From Parvularia atlantis (lineage: Eukaryota > Opisthokonta > Rotosphaerida), in assembly GCA_943704415.1 (NCBI GenBank), contig CALSCO010001233.1, forward strand, positions 1 through 64,000: a DNA stretch of 64,000 nt, written 5' to 3'. This document shows, piece after piece, positions 15,300 through 26,468 of this stretch. How positions within the stretch are numbered: position 1 is the stretch's first letter; every line of letters begins with the position of its first letter. The position numbers were made by a program, and so were the translations under genes. The notes beneath the pieces are model-generated. The model worked only from the letters and a program-made list of their open reading frames with translations. It made no database searches and was not told where the DNA came from.

Positions 15300-17841
15300 A
15301 TGGCGGCGGCGCTGGACAGGTGCGCGCGCTCTTTGCCGTCTGCGTCTCCCCGCCTCACGCGCGCGGTGGCGCCAGCATCATCGACAGCGTCGTCGTGGCC
15401 AACCACAGCGGCAAGATCGTCTACTACAACCCGGCCTCGGAGCGACTGTTTGGCTACGGCAAGGCGCGTCGGGTGGCGCGGCGGCGCAGAGGGGTGGGCG
15501 GGCGGGCGTGACGCGCGCGCGAGCCGATCCAGGACGAGATCATGGGGCGCAACGTCAACACGCTCATGCCGCGCCCGTTCAAGGACCAGCACGACCTCTG
15601 GCTGAAGAAGTACCAGATGGTGCCGCGCGCACGGCGTGCAGCGGCATCGCCCGATCGCGCTGACGTTGCTCGCGCAGGGCGGCGTGCCCAAGCTCATCGG
15701 CATCCCACGCGTGCTCAAGGGCGAGCGCAAGGACGGCGCCATCTTCCCGCTCGAGATCAGCCTCGGACCTATCCACCACCAGCCCTCGGGGCACGACCCG
15801 GAGCACAGCGACGAGCGCTTCTTCATCGCAATCATGCGCGACCGCTCCACACCGCTCAGCTCCAACGACGACGGCGGCTTCCAGGGTGCGAGCGCCGCAC
15901 GCTCCCAGCCGCACCGCCGCGGCTCATCCGAGCGCGCAGAGGACGGCGAGCTGCGCGAGCTGCTCGAGCGCAACGGCCTCGGGCAGTACATGGAGATGTT
16001 CAACGAGGAGGAGATCACGTTCAAGCAGTTCACGCAGCTGACCAAGGACGACCTCACGGCGCTCGGCGTGGTCAAGGTGCGCGTGTGTGCACTCGCTGCG
16101 GCCCGGCCTCACGCCGCCGCCGCCGCAGATGGGCGCGCGCCTCAAGCTGCAGGAGCTGATCGATGACGGCCAGCGACGGCAGCAGGAGTCGCCTGCCACG
16201 CCCGCCGACGGGCCCACGGGGCAGCGCCACACGTCGCGGTACCGCACGCAGGGGGGCGAGGCGTTCGTGCCGCTGGGAGCCGTCCGCGGGTGCGCATTTT
16301 GTGCGGCGTGAGCGCGGGACGCCCGCCGGGCTGACGGCCGCAGCAGGTCCTCCTCGTCCATGTCGCTGTCGCTCGCGGGCGTGGTCCACGCGGACGAGCT
16401 CGTCTTTGGCGATCTGATCGGCCAGGGCGGGTTTGGCGTCGTGTACACGTGCGCGCGCGCACGCCGTGCAGCGCATGCGCGTGATGGCTGGCTGACGAGG
16501 GGCGCTCGCCGTGCAGGGGCACATGCCGCGGGCAAAACGTGGCCATCAAGAAGGTCATGGTCAACTGCCAGCAGGAGGCCGAGCTGCTCGCGCGCGTGCG
16601 GCACCGCAACATTGTGCAGTGCTACGGCGCGTGCATCGAGCCGCCCGACTTTTTCCTGATCATGGCACGCGCGCTCATCGCTTTTAACTGCGCTCGGCCC
16701 TGCTGACGCCTCCGCGGCCTCGGCGCGCGTGCAGGAGCTCGCGCTGTGCAACCTCAAGCAGGCCATCCGCTCGAACGACGTTCCGCCGGCGCTCGTGGTC
16801 GACTGGTGCATGCAGATCGCGCAGGGCATGGACTACCTGCACACGGGCGCGCCGCGGCCGATCATCCACCGCGTGCGTGCGCGTGCTGGCGTGCAACGTG
16901 CCAGCTCACAGCAGCGTGCGGGCGGTGTGTGCAGGACCTCAAGCCCGGAAACGTGCTCCTGTTTGAGGACGGCTCACTCAAGATCTCAGACTTTGGCCTG
17001 TCGCGCGTGCGCGGCCTGCACGACGGCACAGAGAAGATGAGCTCCGTCGGCACGTTCGAGTACATGGCGCCCGAGGTTATCAAGGTGGCGGACCGGCGAG
17101 TGCGCGGGCCACGCTCTGACGCGCTGCGCGCGCCGCAGTCTGAGCCGTACTCGGAGAAGGCCGACATCTACAGCTATGGCGTGCTCGTGTGGGAGATCCT
17201 CATGCGCCAGACGCCCTACGCCGGCCTCCCGCCGCTGGCCGTCGCGTTTGGCGTGGGCTCGGGTGCGTCTCGGCCGGCTGGGTCTGTTGTGCGCGTGGCC
17301 CGACCGTCGCGACCGCAGGTAACCTCAAGCTGCCCATCCCCGAGGACTGCCCCAAGACGTTTGTCGACCTCATGACCGCGTGCTGGACGATGGAGTACAG
17401 CAAGCGGTGCGCGCCGTCGCCCAGCGGTGGGGCCCGGCGCGGCTCACGCGGCCGTGTCGTGCACACAGGCCACCGTTCCGCGACATCATCCGCATGCTCG
17501 AGAAGGAGGAGGTGTCGGACTTTGTGCGCGAGTCGCCCATGCTGTTCCTCGAGCAACAGGTGCGTCGATGCGGTGGGCGACGGTGCCGAGCTCACGCGCC
17601 GCGTGCGCAGGCCGCGTGGGAGAACGAGGTGACGACGTCGATCGGCAAGTCTAAGGACATGTTTGACGCCGAAGGCTTCCACACGCCCGCGTCGACCTCG
17701 ACGAGCAAGGGCCACACGGAAGACAGCGCGACGGACGCCGACGACGGGACCGAGTCGCTCTCGCTTGGGATGATGAAGCACAAGATCAAGGTCGTCGAGG
17801 CCGCCGCCGCCGCCGCTGCCGAGGCGGGGTCCGCGCTCTGA
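15300..17841 (+). CDS. PAS-SAM-protein kinase (TKL/MLK-like)
   Basis: Likely intracellular sensor kinase. The ATG at 15300 gives a six-residue leader, then an intron, then a PAS fold (SIIDSVVVANHSGKIVYYNP, ASERLFGYGKA, FFIAIMRDRS; about 15380-15835). A SAM domain follows (LRELLERNGLGQYMEMF, LTALGVVK; about 15945-16165). The kinase domain starts near 16395 with the glycine loop IGQGGFGVVY, then Lys in VAIKKVM, HRNIVQCYGACIEPP, HRDLKPGNVLL, DFGLSRV and YMAPEVI, so it looks active. The PPFRDIIRML ending is typical of the TKL group. The C-terminal tail is Ser/Thr/Asp-rich. PAS-SAM-TKL architectures are common in Acanthamoeba-like amoebae. The PAS ligand is unknown. About ten introns are inferred. 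Confidence 0.88.
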
Positions 17842-17940
17842 ACGCAACCCACACCGCGCGAGAAAAGCCAGTGGTTTTGTTGTCCTGTACGAGTACGGCG
17901 GCGCGGCGCGCAATGCAACGCATGATCATTTATCGCATCG

Positions 17941-18920
17941 CTACAAGACGGGCAGGAAGTTGCCCACGAGGCAGTACGGCAGGTTGTACTTGTCGCGGCG
18001 GATCGTGAACGAGAAGCAGCACGGCCGCAGCCCGCCCTTGGCGTTCTTGAGCACGCACGACGTGAGCACGGCCTTCTGCGTGCTGTCAAAGGCAATGTTG
18101 CCGTACTTTTCCCAGTAGTTGACGATCGACTCTTCCGACATCAACTGGCGGCCGTGCGAGCGTGTCGGCCACGGGGAGCGGCCGCCGCTGGGAGTGCGTG
18201 CCACGCACCTCGTAGATGCACACGGGGTGGCTCGGGTCGCGCGACATGAGCTTGTCGTACGGCGTGTCGAGCAGGAGCGCAAACTCCTTGTTGATGCGGC
18301 AGATCTCGCCCGTGCGCCGCCACAACGCGGCCGGGATACCCATGGTGGAGAAGATGCGGTCGTACGTCTGCCGCGGGCGCGCGCGTGAGCGTCGGGTGCA
18401 CTGTGCCATGACCCTCCTGCACAGACCAGCAGCAGCCGCTCGAACGACTCCTCGACCATGACCAGGTCCAGGTCCGTCAGCAGCTCGGCCACGGCGCGGA
18501 ACGCGGGCCGGAACGAGTTGAGCACGGTGAGCACGCGCTGGCGGTTTGAGGCGCTCATACTGGCCGCGGGCGCGCGACGTGAGCGCAGCCGAAGAGCAAA
18601 CTGCTGCAAACGGCAGCACGCACTTGCCCTCCATAAAGCGCTGGAAGCGCGCGTAGCCCGAGACGTAGTTGTACGGCTTGAGCAGGCCCGCGTTGTACTT
18701 GGCCTGGAGGATCTGCGTCAGCCGGTCGCCCGCGGGCCCATCGACCGGGTCGGCTGCGGTCAACAGGAACTGCTCGTGGTGCCCGCCGTGCTGCGGCGAG
18801 TGCTGCGGCCCGTGCGGCGCGTGCGCGTGGCCGCCGAGCGCGGGCGATGCGGGGCCGGACGGCGCGCGGCTCGATGGCGCGCTGTGGCCGGTGCCGGCCG
18901 CGACCCACGCTGTGCGCCCG

Positions 18921-18958
<38 letters not shown>

Positions 18959-19351
18959 TGACCGCGCCACGCTCGCCAGACGGTACAGATCGGGTGCATC
19001 GGGCGCGGGCGCGTCCTGCCCGGGCGACGCCGGCGCATCGGGCGTCGTCCCGCCACCAGTCGCCGTCGCCGCCGCGCCCGACCCGGCGCCCGCTGCGCCC
19101 GCCGCGCCCGCCGCCAGCGAGAAGAAGAGCGAGTCGGGCAGGAACAGGTCTGTGTTGCTCTCGTACGAGTCGAGGAAGTCGGACACGACGAGGAACTCGT
19201 TGCCCTGCAGCTGCGTGTCGGACGGCGTCGTCGCCATCGCCACCGCCGACAGCACTGCGCCGCCCGCCGCCGCCGCCGCCGCAGCAGCCGCCGCCGCCGC
19301 AGCAGCCGCAGCAGCAGCCGCAGCAGCAGCAGAAGAAGACGACGACGACAT
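17941..19351 (-). CDS. ERT1/AcuK-type PAS-domain regulator, no zinc cluster seen
   Basis: The C-terminal half matches the PAS region of fungal ERT1/AcuK/RDS2-type gluconeogenic regulators. It has YARFQRFMEGK, RVLTVLNSFRPAFRAVAELL, VMVEESFERLLL, TYDRIFSTMGIPAALWRRTG, EICRINKEFALLLDTPYDKL and GLRPCCFSFTIRRD. The N-terminal half is low complexity: a poly-Ala tract just after the start, a poly-Gln tract of about 12 residues (18921-18957), and His/Pro/Gly-rich sequence. One ordered patch, EFLVVSDFLDSYESNTDLFL, resembles an activation-type acidic/hydrophobic motif. No Zn2Cys6 cluster, which fungal relatives carry at the N-terminus, is present. So DNA binding would need a partner or another surface. 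Start ATG 19351, stop TAG at 17941. Confidence 0.7.
18921..18957 (-). repeat. CAG/CTG repeat encoding poly-Gln
   Basis: A pure run of about 12 CTG units on the plus strand encodes glutamine in the minus-strand PAS regulator. A similar GCC/GCA-rich stretch at about 19258-19333 encodes poly-alanine. Both are likely length-variable. Confidence 0.9.
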
Positions 19352-19427
19352 CGTAAGCGAGCGCTGATCGCGCAAAGTGGCTACGCGGCGGTAGATTTTG
19401 ATGGTCAACATACTTGCATACACAGTC

Positions 19428-22194
19428 TCAATAGAGCAACACGCGACTGTTGTACGCGCTTGCGACGGCCACGAGCGTGCCATCGCGCGAGACCGCCACG
19501 CCGGTCACGTCCGAGACCATGGACATGCCGAACGCGTGCTGGCGCCTGCCGTCGAGCGTCCAAACGGAGACTTGCTCGGCCTCGCCGACCAACAGCACAC
19601 GCGCGCGCCGATCCCAGGCGATGCCGCCGGCCACGTCTAGGCGCTGCTTGCCGAAGCCGCCCACGACCTCGCCGTCCTGAAGGCGCAGAAGGCGTACGTG
19701 CCCAGCGCTGCTGGGTGGCCTTGCTTGCACCGCTGATCCGGCTCTACGGATGTGCTTGACCGCGATGGCTACGAGTTGCTCGTCGGGCAGGATCGTGATG
19801 CCGCACACGTCGATGTCCGTGTATGCGTCGCCCGCAGCGTCGTGATCGGTCGACCAGATCGACAAGCCGTCGTCCGAGTAGCAGGTCACCCGACCGAGCC
19901 GCTGCGGATGTGCGTCAGCCGTGAAGCCGACCACGACGCCGGCAGCGCCGGCGACAATGTCCACCGCCGCGAGGCACCTCGCGTAGCTCCGGGGCCAGGA
20001 CCGGTAGGCGAGGCCGCCAGCGTCCATCCTGCGTAGCGGGCCACGCACAAAGTTGATCGAAGCCTCCTCGCCACTGCCAGCCACAAAGACGATGCCGCCC
20101 GAGCTCATCACGGACAGCGCTTGCGGCTTGTAGACGCTCAGCGTCTGAAGACGGACCTTGTTGATGCTGTACACCTCGATCCTGCTGTTGTGCGTGTCGG
20201 CAATGTAGACCGCGTTGTTGTGACCAAATTCGACGGCCTGCGGATGCTTGAACTGGTTGCGGTTGCTGCCAGGGCCGAGCTTGCCGATCACGCAGCTCGC
20301 GTACTTGCTGATCTGCTTGTACATGCGGCACTGCACGAGCCCGTTGGGCGCGTTGGAGCCGATGTCCTCAGAACTCGCGGGCGCGGCGGTTGCTCTGGCG
20401 ATCTCTATCGGCTGCACATAGCCGAGGCGGTTGACGTCGAAGCTTGTGACGATGATGTGCAGCTGTCCTTCGCCTGCCGGTGGAACACGACCTGCGTCGT
20501 CACGCCGACGATCACCGGGACGGCAGCCATTTGTTGATCGGGATCGTGGAGCCGGCGCAGTCGCGCCATGAGCTGCTCCCGCAGGCGCGCGTCCTTGGTG
20601 CACGGAGCTTGCGCGGGGCCGTGGCTCAGGCTGGCCCGCTTGTGCTGCCGCAGTGCCGTGACCTGCGTCTGCACGCTACTAAGATGGTCAGCGTGAACGG
20701 CCAGCAGGTCGTGCTGCTCGCCGAGCGTCTTGATGTCTGCGTCGACGTTCGTGCACACCTGGCGCACGAGCTTGAGGCGGCGCGTGTCCAGTTGGCGCAG
20801 CTTCTCGCGCAGGGGCTCCATGACCTCGGCAAAGTAGTGATCGATGCCGGCGATCGACTCGCGTCCGTACTGCTGCAGCCCGTCCTTCATCTTGACCAGC
20901 GTGTTCATGATGGCCGCGCTGCTGGCTTGCTGCTTGTCGAGGTCCTTGGCCAGCACGCCGATCGTCGAGAGCTGCTGGGCGGTGCCCGCGGCGATGGTGT
21001 GCAGCGAGTGCTGGGCGCCGCTGTGCAGCGTCCTCGCGCAGTGATCGCAGACAAACTTGTCGCACCCCTTGAGACTGCAGTAGAAGGTCGCGGGTGCACT
21101 CACGCCGCCCGCGTGCGTCGCCGTCGCACAGGTTACACCGCCCGCGGCGTCGTCCGGCTCATGATCTGGAGCGTTGAGCGCAAGCAGATCTGCACGCCTG
21201 AACGGTGCGCGGCACTGGATCGCGTCGTTGACGAAAAAGACGCACTTGCGCTCGTCGTCCGTCGGCTTGTTGATGCAGAGCGTGCAGATCGGGTGCATGC
21301 ACGGCGTGAGCCCGGGCAGGTTGGATGCATCCATCGGCATCATGCAAAACTGGCAATCTGTCGGCGCGGCGCGTCGCACACGGTCAGTCAAAAGTCGTGT
21401 CGGTGTGCGCGTGAGCGGCGCAATGTACAGTCGGGCTCGTCTTCCTGTGATGAAGTCGGAGCCGCGTGAGCATGATCGTACCCGTTGGTCAGCTTGAGCG
21501 CGGCGGTGCTGGCAGCCGCCGCAGACTCGGCAGCCGGGTGCTCGGCTCCATCTCCGGGCGGCCCCGGGTCGGCCTTGCGGAGCGGCGAAGCGGCCTCCGG
21601 CAGGCGAGCAGCGGGCGTGGGCGCATGCACGGCGGGCGTGGGCGCATGCACGGCGGGCTCGGGCGGGCGAGCAGGATCGTCATCTGCTGGCTGTGGAGGC
21701 GGGGGCCAAACACGATTGCGCGTCAACGCGTTGACGGCGCGCGGGGCCGGGCGAGGTGCTGGGGCTGCTGCGACGACTGCTGGGGCTGCTGTGACGACCG
21801 CTGCGGCTTGCATTGAGGCGGGGATTGCCTCCACGCCCATGTCTTGGGCACGCTTTTGCGCTTGCGCAGGCGCGCGCGGCTGAGGTGCAGGCGCTTCCGC
21901 TGGCGCCCGAAAGGTGAGCGCAGGACGAGGATGCGCCCACGACGCAGGCCGTGGCTGCTGCGCTTGTTGATCGCGCGCCTGATGCGGCCGATGCGGCTGA
22001 CGAGGCACGTCCTGTGCCGCGACGCGAGGCTGCACGTCCGCTGGCTCTTCTTGCACCGGTGGAGGCGGCCAGACACGGTGCCGCATCACCGGGGGCACAG
22101 CCGCCGCATCAGCACAGGCAGGAGCGCCGTGCTGCTCCACCTGGTTGCGCTGTAGACGCACGCCGACGACCGCGCTGACGCCGCCGAATTGCAC
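19428..22194 (-). CDS. RING / B-box / coiled-coil / NHL-repeat (TRIM-NHL-like) protein
   Basis: Candidate E3 ubiquitin ligase. The Pro/Ala-rich N-terminus (22194-21430) carries two copies of RVWPPPP. A 71-nt intron near 21360-21431 with a CTGAC branch site links it to a RING-like finger (CQFCMMPMD, CMHPICTLC). A B-box-like finger follows (FYCSLKGCDKFVCDHC, then H residues). A long coiled coil comes next (about 21000-20600), and then NHL-type beta-propeller blades (FKHPQAVEFGHNNAVYIADT, DVAGGIAWDRRARVLLVGE, VTGVAVSRDGTLVAVASAYN). The frame shifts between coiled coil and NHL part near 20470-20490, with no intron that repairs it. The first exon's ATG is not resolved: the in-frame codon at 22194 is GTG and the first in-frame ATG is near 22090. 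It is nearly intronless, unlike its neighbours. Confidence 0.7.
21613..21654 (-). repeat. 21-bp tandem repeat, two copies
   Basis: Two adjacent copies of GGCGGGCGTGGGCGCATGCAC in the TRIM-NHL gene. In frame they encode PAVHAPT twice, followed by a diverged third unit. Confidence 0.8.
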
Positions 22195-22312
22195 CGCATT
22201 GGCCGCGACGCGGCCCGCCGTCCGTGCGGCAGCACTGCAGACGACGACCGGGCGCGCCGACGGTCATGCCAGTTATACACTTAGAGAAAAACGATAGCTG
22301 TTACGTACACAG

Positions 22313-23110
22313 ATGGGGGCGGTCGACTGCCTCACGGTCGTCTTCTTCTCGCTCGTGAGCGCGGCGCTGGCGGAGGGTGCGTGGCTCGCGGGATGCGACG
22401 CCGGCGCGTGACCGATGCGCCAGGGCTGTCGTGGTTCCTCGTGTACCGGACGGACGCGTTCAAGTGCGCTTGCGCGCGGTCGCTTCCAGGTGCTGATCGC
22501 GCGCGCATCGGGCCAGACACATGACGCGCGAGGTCGAGCGGCAGACAAAGAAGCTCGAGAAGATCAAGGAGACGGCCGCGCCCGTTGCCGCCGGCGCTAA
22601 GAAGGACCGCAAGGCCGACCGCTACGAGGAGCAGCTGAAGAAGTACAACCGCGACATCCAGCAGGTGCCGCAGGCGGGTGTGAGCGAGCGGGTGCCTGAC
22701 GCGCCGTCCGCGCGCGCCCAGCTGTCTATGCGCTCGACGCTCGCCGTGAGCGTTGTGCTGCTCGGGATGCTCTGGGCGCTCACGTCCGTCTGTGCGTCGC
22801 CCGCTCGCTCGCCCGCCCGCTCGCTCGCCCGCCCGCACGGCACGCGCACTGAACACGCACGCAAACGCACCCGCATGCAGACCAGGGGCACGCCGTGGCC
22901 AAGCTGCCGTTCGAGCCGATCGGGTGGTTCACGGCCATGACGCACCGCTCGCTCCCGGGCACGGACATGACCGACGCCTCGGCCTTCTTCCTCTACTCGC
23001 TCTGCTCGCTCAGCCTGCGGCAGATGCTCCAGCGGGCGCTCGGCTTCAGCAAGAAGCTCAAGGGCACCGACTTCATGACGGCGCTGGCCGAGGCGCAGAA
23101 GCAGCAGTGA
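22313..23110 (+). CDS. TMCO1: TMCO1 homologue, ER membrane protein
   Basis: Oxa1/Get3-receptor superfamily member known in animals as an ER calcium-load-activated channel and a part of the multipass-protein translocon. The joined exons give AALAEGLSWFLVYRTDAFK, the charged coiled coil (VERQTKKLEKIKE), NRDIQQ, a second hydrophobic segment (LAVSVVLLGMLWALTS), VAKLPFEPIGW, and a third with CSLSLRQMLQRALGFS. These align with human TMCO1 over most of its length (about 190 residues). The ATG at 22313 directly precedes the first membrane helix. Three to four short introns are present, the last about 110 nt and rich in CGCTCGCC repeats. All expected segments are intact. Confidence 0.92.
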
Positions 23111-23135
23111 TTGCGACCGATCTGTTCAGGGCTCT

Positions 23136-24269
23136 TCACTCTTCGGCATCCCTGGCAAAGACGCTCACGACGGGCTCGTCGGCGTGCTCTCGCGTGTGCA
23201 GGGCGACGCCCACGAGCACGACCGCCGTCGCCGCGCTCATCCCGTGCCACACGGTTGGGTGCACTGGCGGCGCGTGTCAGCGCACGGGGGCAGCGAGCGC
23301 GCGACAGAGCGGCACGCACACAGCCAGTCGAGCGTGCTGGCGGGCGGCGCGCACACCACCAACGCCTCGGTCGCGGCGAGCGCGATGAAGGGCCAGCTGC
23401 AGTAGAGCACAAGCGTCTGCGTGTGACACGCGTCAAGAGGCGCGCACGGTAGCGACGGGGCGGCACCCGCTGAGACGAGTCGGGCGTCGTGGCGATCTCG
23501 AGCCAGAACACAGCGGCCGTAGCCGCGCGCACGGCGAGCGCGGCGCCGCCCGCGACCGAGACCGAGAGCGTATTGTGCTCGTCCATCAGCCCGTCGGCAA
23601 AGGGCACGAACGACGCGGCCCACCGCAGCGTGCGCACGGGCCAGCTGGGGCCTCTGCGGTGCGGCGTGCGCGCGGGTGAGTGCCGCGCTGCGCCGAGGAG
23701 GCGAGGGGCGAGATGTCGCACAGTTGTGACACGAGGTCGCCTGGCGCAATCTGCCTCGGCGCGGCGAGCGCGGCGGCATGCACGTGCAGCGCGACGAACA
23801 GTAACAGCGCCGCGCCGTCAACCACCGTCCCGCCTTCGAGTCCCACGACGGCCCAGACGGCGACGCCCGCCGCCGCCGCGACGACACCCGACGCGAGCGC
23901 GGCGCCGATCGCGCCGTCCGCCGCGCCCCACGCCACGTGCAGCAGGTACGCGGTGCTGAGCAGCGCGAGCACACACATGGCGCCGATGGCCGTGGGCGCG
24001 GTGCCCTCGCGGCGGCGCACCCAGCGCGGGACGGCGGCGCCTAGGTGCGCGGTCACGGCGGCGGCGGTGTAGGCGTCGTGCAGGTGCAGCAGCGGGCGGG
24101 CGGCGGCAGCGAGGCCGACGAGCACGCGCACGAGCGACGACGACGACGACGCCATCGGTGGCAGCAGCGTCGCGACCGCGCCCAGCGCCAGCGACGCCCA
24201 CAGCCAGCGCGTCGGCAGCAGCCGCGCCGCGGCGAGTTGCGTGACGGCCGCGACGACGCTCGCCGCCAT
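23136..24269 (-). CDS. Multipass membrane protein, possibly ICE2-like
   Basis: Hydrophobic protein with about eight predicted membrane segments and no soluble domain. The ATG at 24269 starts MAASVVAAVTQLAAARLLP. A block in the middle (STAYLLHVAW ... AVVGLEGGTVVDGAALLLFV) resembles the corresponding run of yeast Ice2, an ER protein of cortical ER inheritance and lipid metabolism. I compared it from memory and the match is weak. Three introns are inferred, with donors near 23731, 23466 and 23355 (minus-strand order). The protein ends SVFARDAEE with TGA at 23136, only 25 bp from the convergent TMCO1 stop. Treat the family assignment as tentative. Confidence 0.45.
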
Positions 24270-24397
24270 TTTGTGCGCGCGACAACCGGTGCGGCGTGGT
24301 GCAGCGTGGCCGCAGAGTGCTGATGTGCCTCAGTCGCCCTGCGCCTCCTCCAGGCCGCCCGCACCAAGCAGCAAGACCCGCCGCCACCGTCCATCCC
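24270..24397. promoter_or_regulatory. Short divergent promoter, membrane protein / PFDN6
   Basis: 128 bp between divergent ATGs at 24269 (-) and 24398 (+). It must serve both genes. No clear core element is visible. Confidence 0.4.
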
Positions 24398-25047
24398 ATG
24401 GCCGCCAATGCGATTGCCGCGCTGCAGGCCAAGTTCGAGGCCGAGGTGCAGTCGCTGCAGAAGCTGCAGAACGGTGCGTGCGCCTGCCCTCCCCCCCCGC
24501 GGCCCCCTCGCCCGAGACCGCGGCCTCACGCCGCCTTCCCGACCACGCAGACATCCAAAAGGCCGTGCAGAACCGCACGCAGCTCGAGGCGCAGCTGCAG
24601 GAGAACACGATGGTCAAGCAGGTGCGGCGCCGGCGCGTTGAGGGGGTCACGCTCAATCAGGCGGCGCGCAGGAGCTGGGCTACGTCAAGGACGACGCGCG
24701 CGTGTACAAGCAAATAGGCCCCGCGCTGATCAAGCAGGACACGGCCGAGGCGAAGCAAAACGTCGACAAGCGCATCGAGTTTATCAGCAACGAGATGTGC
24801 GCGGCGTGCCCCTCGCGCGTGCGCACGGGCCGCGCGGGGCTGACGGGCCGCCGCCCGCGCGCACGGCCGCACTCAGCAAGCGCACCGACAAGTCCATCGC
24901 CGACATGGAGCAGTCGCTCGAGAAGCGCCGCGGCGAGGTACGCGCCACCCAGATCGTGCGCCTCGCTGACGCCGCGGCGATGTCGCCGCGGCCCAGGCTA
25001 TGAAGCTACAGATGCAGCTGCAGCAGATGCAGCAGCAGCCGCGGTGA
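24398..25047 (+). CDS. PFDN6: Prefoldin subunit 6 (beta-type)
   Basis: Subunit of the hexameric prefoldin chaperone that hands actin and tubulin to CCT in the cytosol. Exons give AALQAKFEAEVQSLQKLQN, DIQKAVQNRTQLEAQLQEN, ELGYVKDDARVYKQIGPALI, DTAEAKQNVDKRIEFI and SIADMEQSLEKRR. That is the normal helix-hairpin-helix plan, with the conserved YK-IGP-L loop. It ends in a Gln-rich tail and TGA at 25047. Length is about 125 residues, usual for the family. It lies 85 bp upstream of NOSIP in the same direction. Confidence 0.93.
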
Positions 25048-25132
25048 GCGCTGCCCTTCCTTGTGTCTTGGGCCGAGAGCAAGATGAGAGCGCAGACAGA
25101 CCACACGTGCAGTTTGCACGCTTGCGGGACGG

Positions 25133-26360
25133 ATGACGCGCCACTCGAAGAACAAGTGTGGCGGCGCGCGCTCTGTTGCGTCCCTCACGCCGTTCTCGCC
25201 GCTCACGCCGTCCGCGCGCGTCCCGTGCAGCTGCGCCGCGCCGGTGTACACGTACCACGAGCGCCAGCGCGACGGCGCCAAGTACGGCACGCAGTCGCAG
25301 CGCATCGGGAAGGACTCGGTCAAGGACTTTGACTGCTGCTCGCTCACGCTGCAGCCGTGCAAGGACCCGGTCGTGACGTGCGCCGCCGCTGCCGCCGCTG
25401 CTGCTGCTGCTGCTGCTGCTGTGGCGCGCTCACGGACGGCACGCGCGCCGCCGCAGCGAGCACGGCGTGCTGTACGACAAGGAGGCGATCCTCGAGTATG
25501 TGCTGCACCAGAAGCGCGAGAACGTGCGGCGGCTCAAGGCGTACGAGGAAGAGCAGGCCAAGGCCCAGACGCGCGCGGTCGAGGGCGAAGCCAGCAGCGC
25601 CAAGAAGGTTGTGGAGGACTTTGTGCGGCTGGAGAACAGCGTGGCGGGCGACCTGACGCCGGCCGAGCGTATCGTGCGCGTGACGGGCGAGGGTGCGCAG
25701 CGCCATTGCCTCCAGCGGCGCGCCATCGGGCCCCTCACGCCGCCCGCAGGCGTCCGGCAAAAGTGGGACCCGAACGAGACCAAGCTCAGCCGCAACTTTT
25801 GGATCCCCGACAACACGCCATCGGCCGCGAGCCACGTCGTCGCCAAGCCCGACCAGAACGTGTACTGCCCGATCAGCGGCAAGAAGCTGCGCATCAAGGA
25901 CCTGATCGCCGTCAAGTTCAAGCAGGTTGACGAGGCCGCCGAGGCCGCCGCCGTCGCCGCCGGCACCACCCTCGTGGCCAAGAAGGACCGCTACATGTGC
26001 CCGCTCACGTTCGAGACGCTCACCAACGCGTGCGTGTCCTGCTGCCGCTGCTGCTGCCGCCGGTGCTTGGGCTGACACGCCCCGCCGCGCAGGACGCCCT
26101 GCGCCGTGCTCCGGCCCAGCGGGTACGTCGTGACGATGGCCGCGGTCAGCAACATCGTCAAGAAGGTTTGCGCCCGCCGCAGCGGCGAATGACGCGCTGA
26201 CGCCGCCCCGCGCGCGCGTCAGGACATGGTCGACCCGTTCACCGGCGACAAGCTCGTCGACGCAGACATCATCCCGCTCATGCGCGGCGGCACAGGCTTT
26301 GCCGGCGCGGGCGTAGACCTCACGCCGAAGAAGTTCACGCCGGCGCTGCAGGCCTCGTGA
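25133..26360 (+). CDS. NOSIP: NOSIP-type U-box E3 ubiquitin ligase
   Basis: Homologue of nitric oxide synthase-interacting protein, a split U-box ubiquitin ligase also found in spliceosomes. MTRHSKN is joined by the first intron to CAAPVYTYHERQRDGAKYGT. Then come VKDFDCCSLTLQPCKDPVVT, EAILEYVLHQKRENVRRLKAY and FWIPDNTPSA. CPISGKKLRIKDLI and YMCPLTFETLTNA complete the second half of the U-box, and DPFTGDKLVDADIIPLMRGG closes the protein. All are family hallmarks. An intron carrying a GCC/GCT run (about 25376-25457) follows DPVVT. Length is about 300 residues, as expected. Confidence 0.93.
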
Positions 26361-26468
26361 GCGCTGCCACACACAGCACCTGTAACATCAAGCAAAAAAG
26401 AAGGAAAAAAAAAAAGCGGCAAAAGGGACAGCGACCGGTCGTTCGAAGCGCCGCGCGCGGGCGACTGC

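Noticed and set aside
25376-25457. Poly-Ala stretch as part of NOSIP
   Set aside because: The GCC/GCT run falls within an intron: removing it joins DPVVT to the HGVLYDKEAILEYV segment as in NOSIP homologues.
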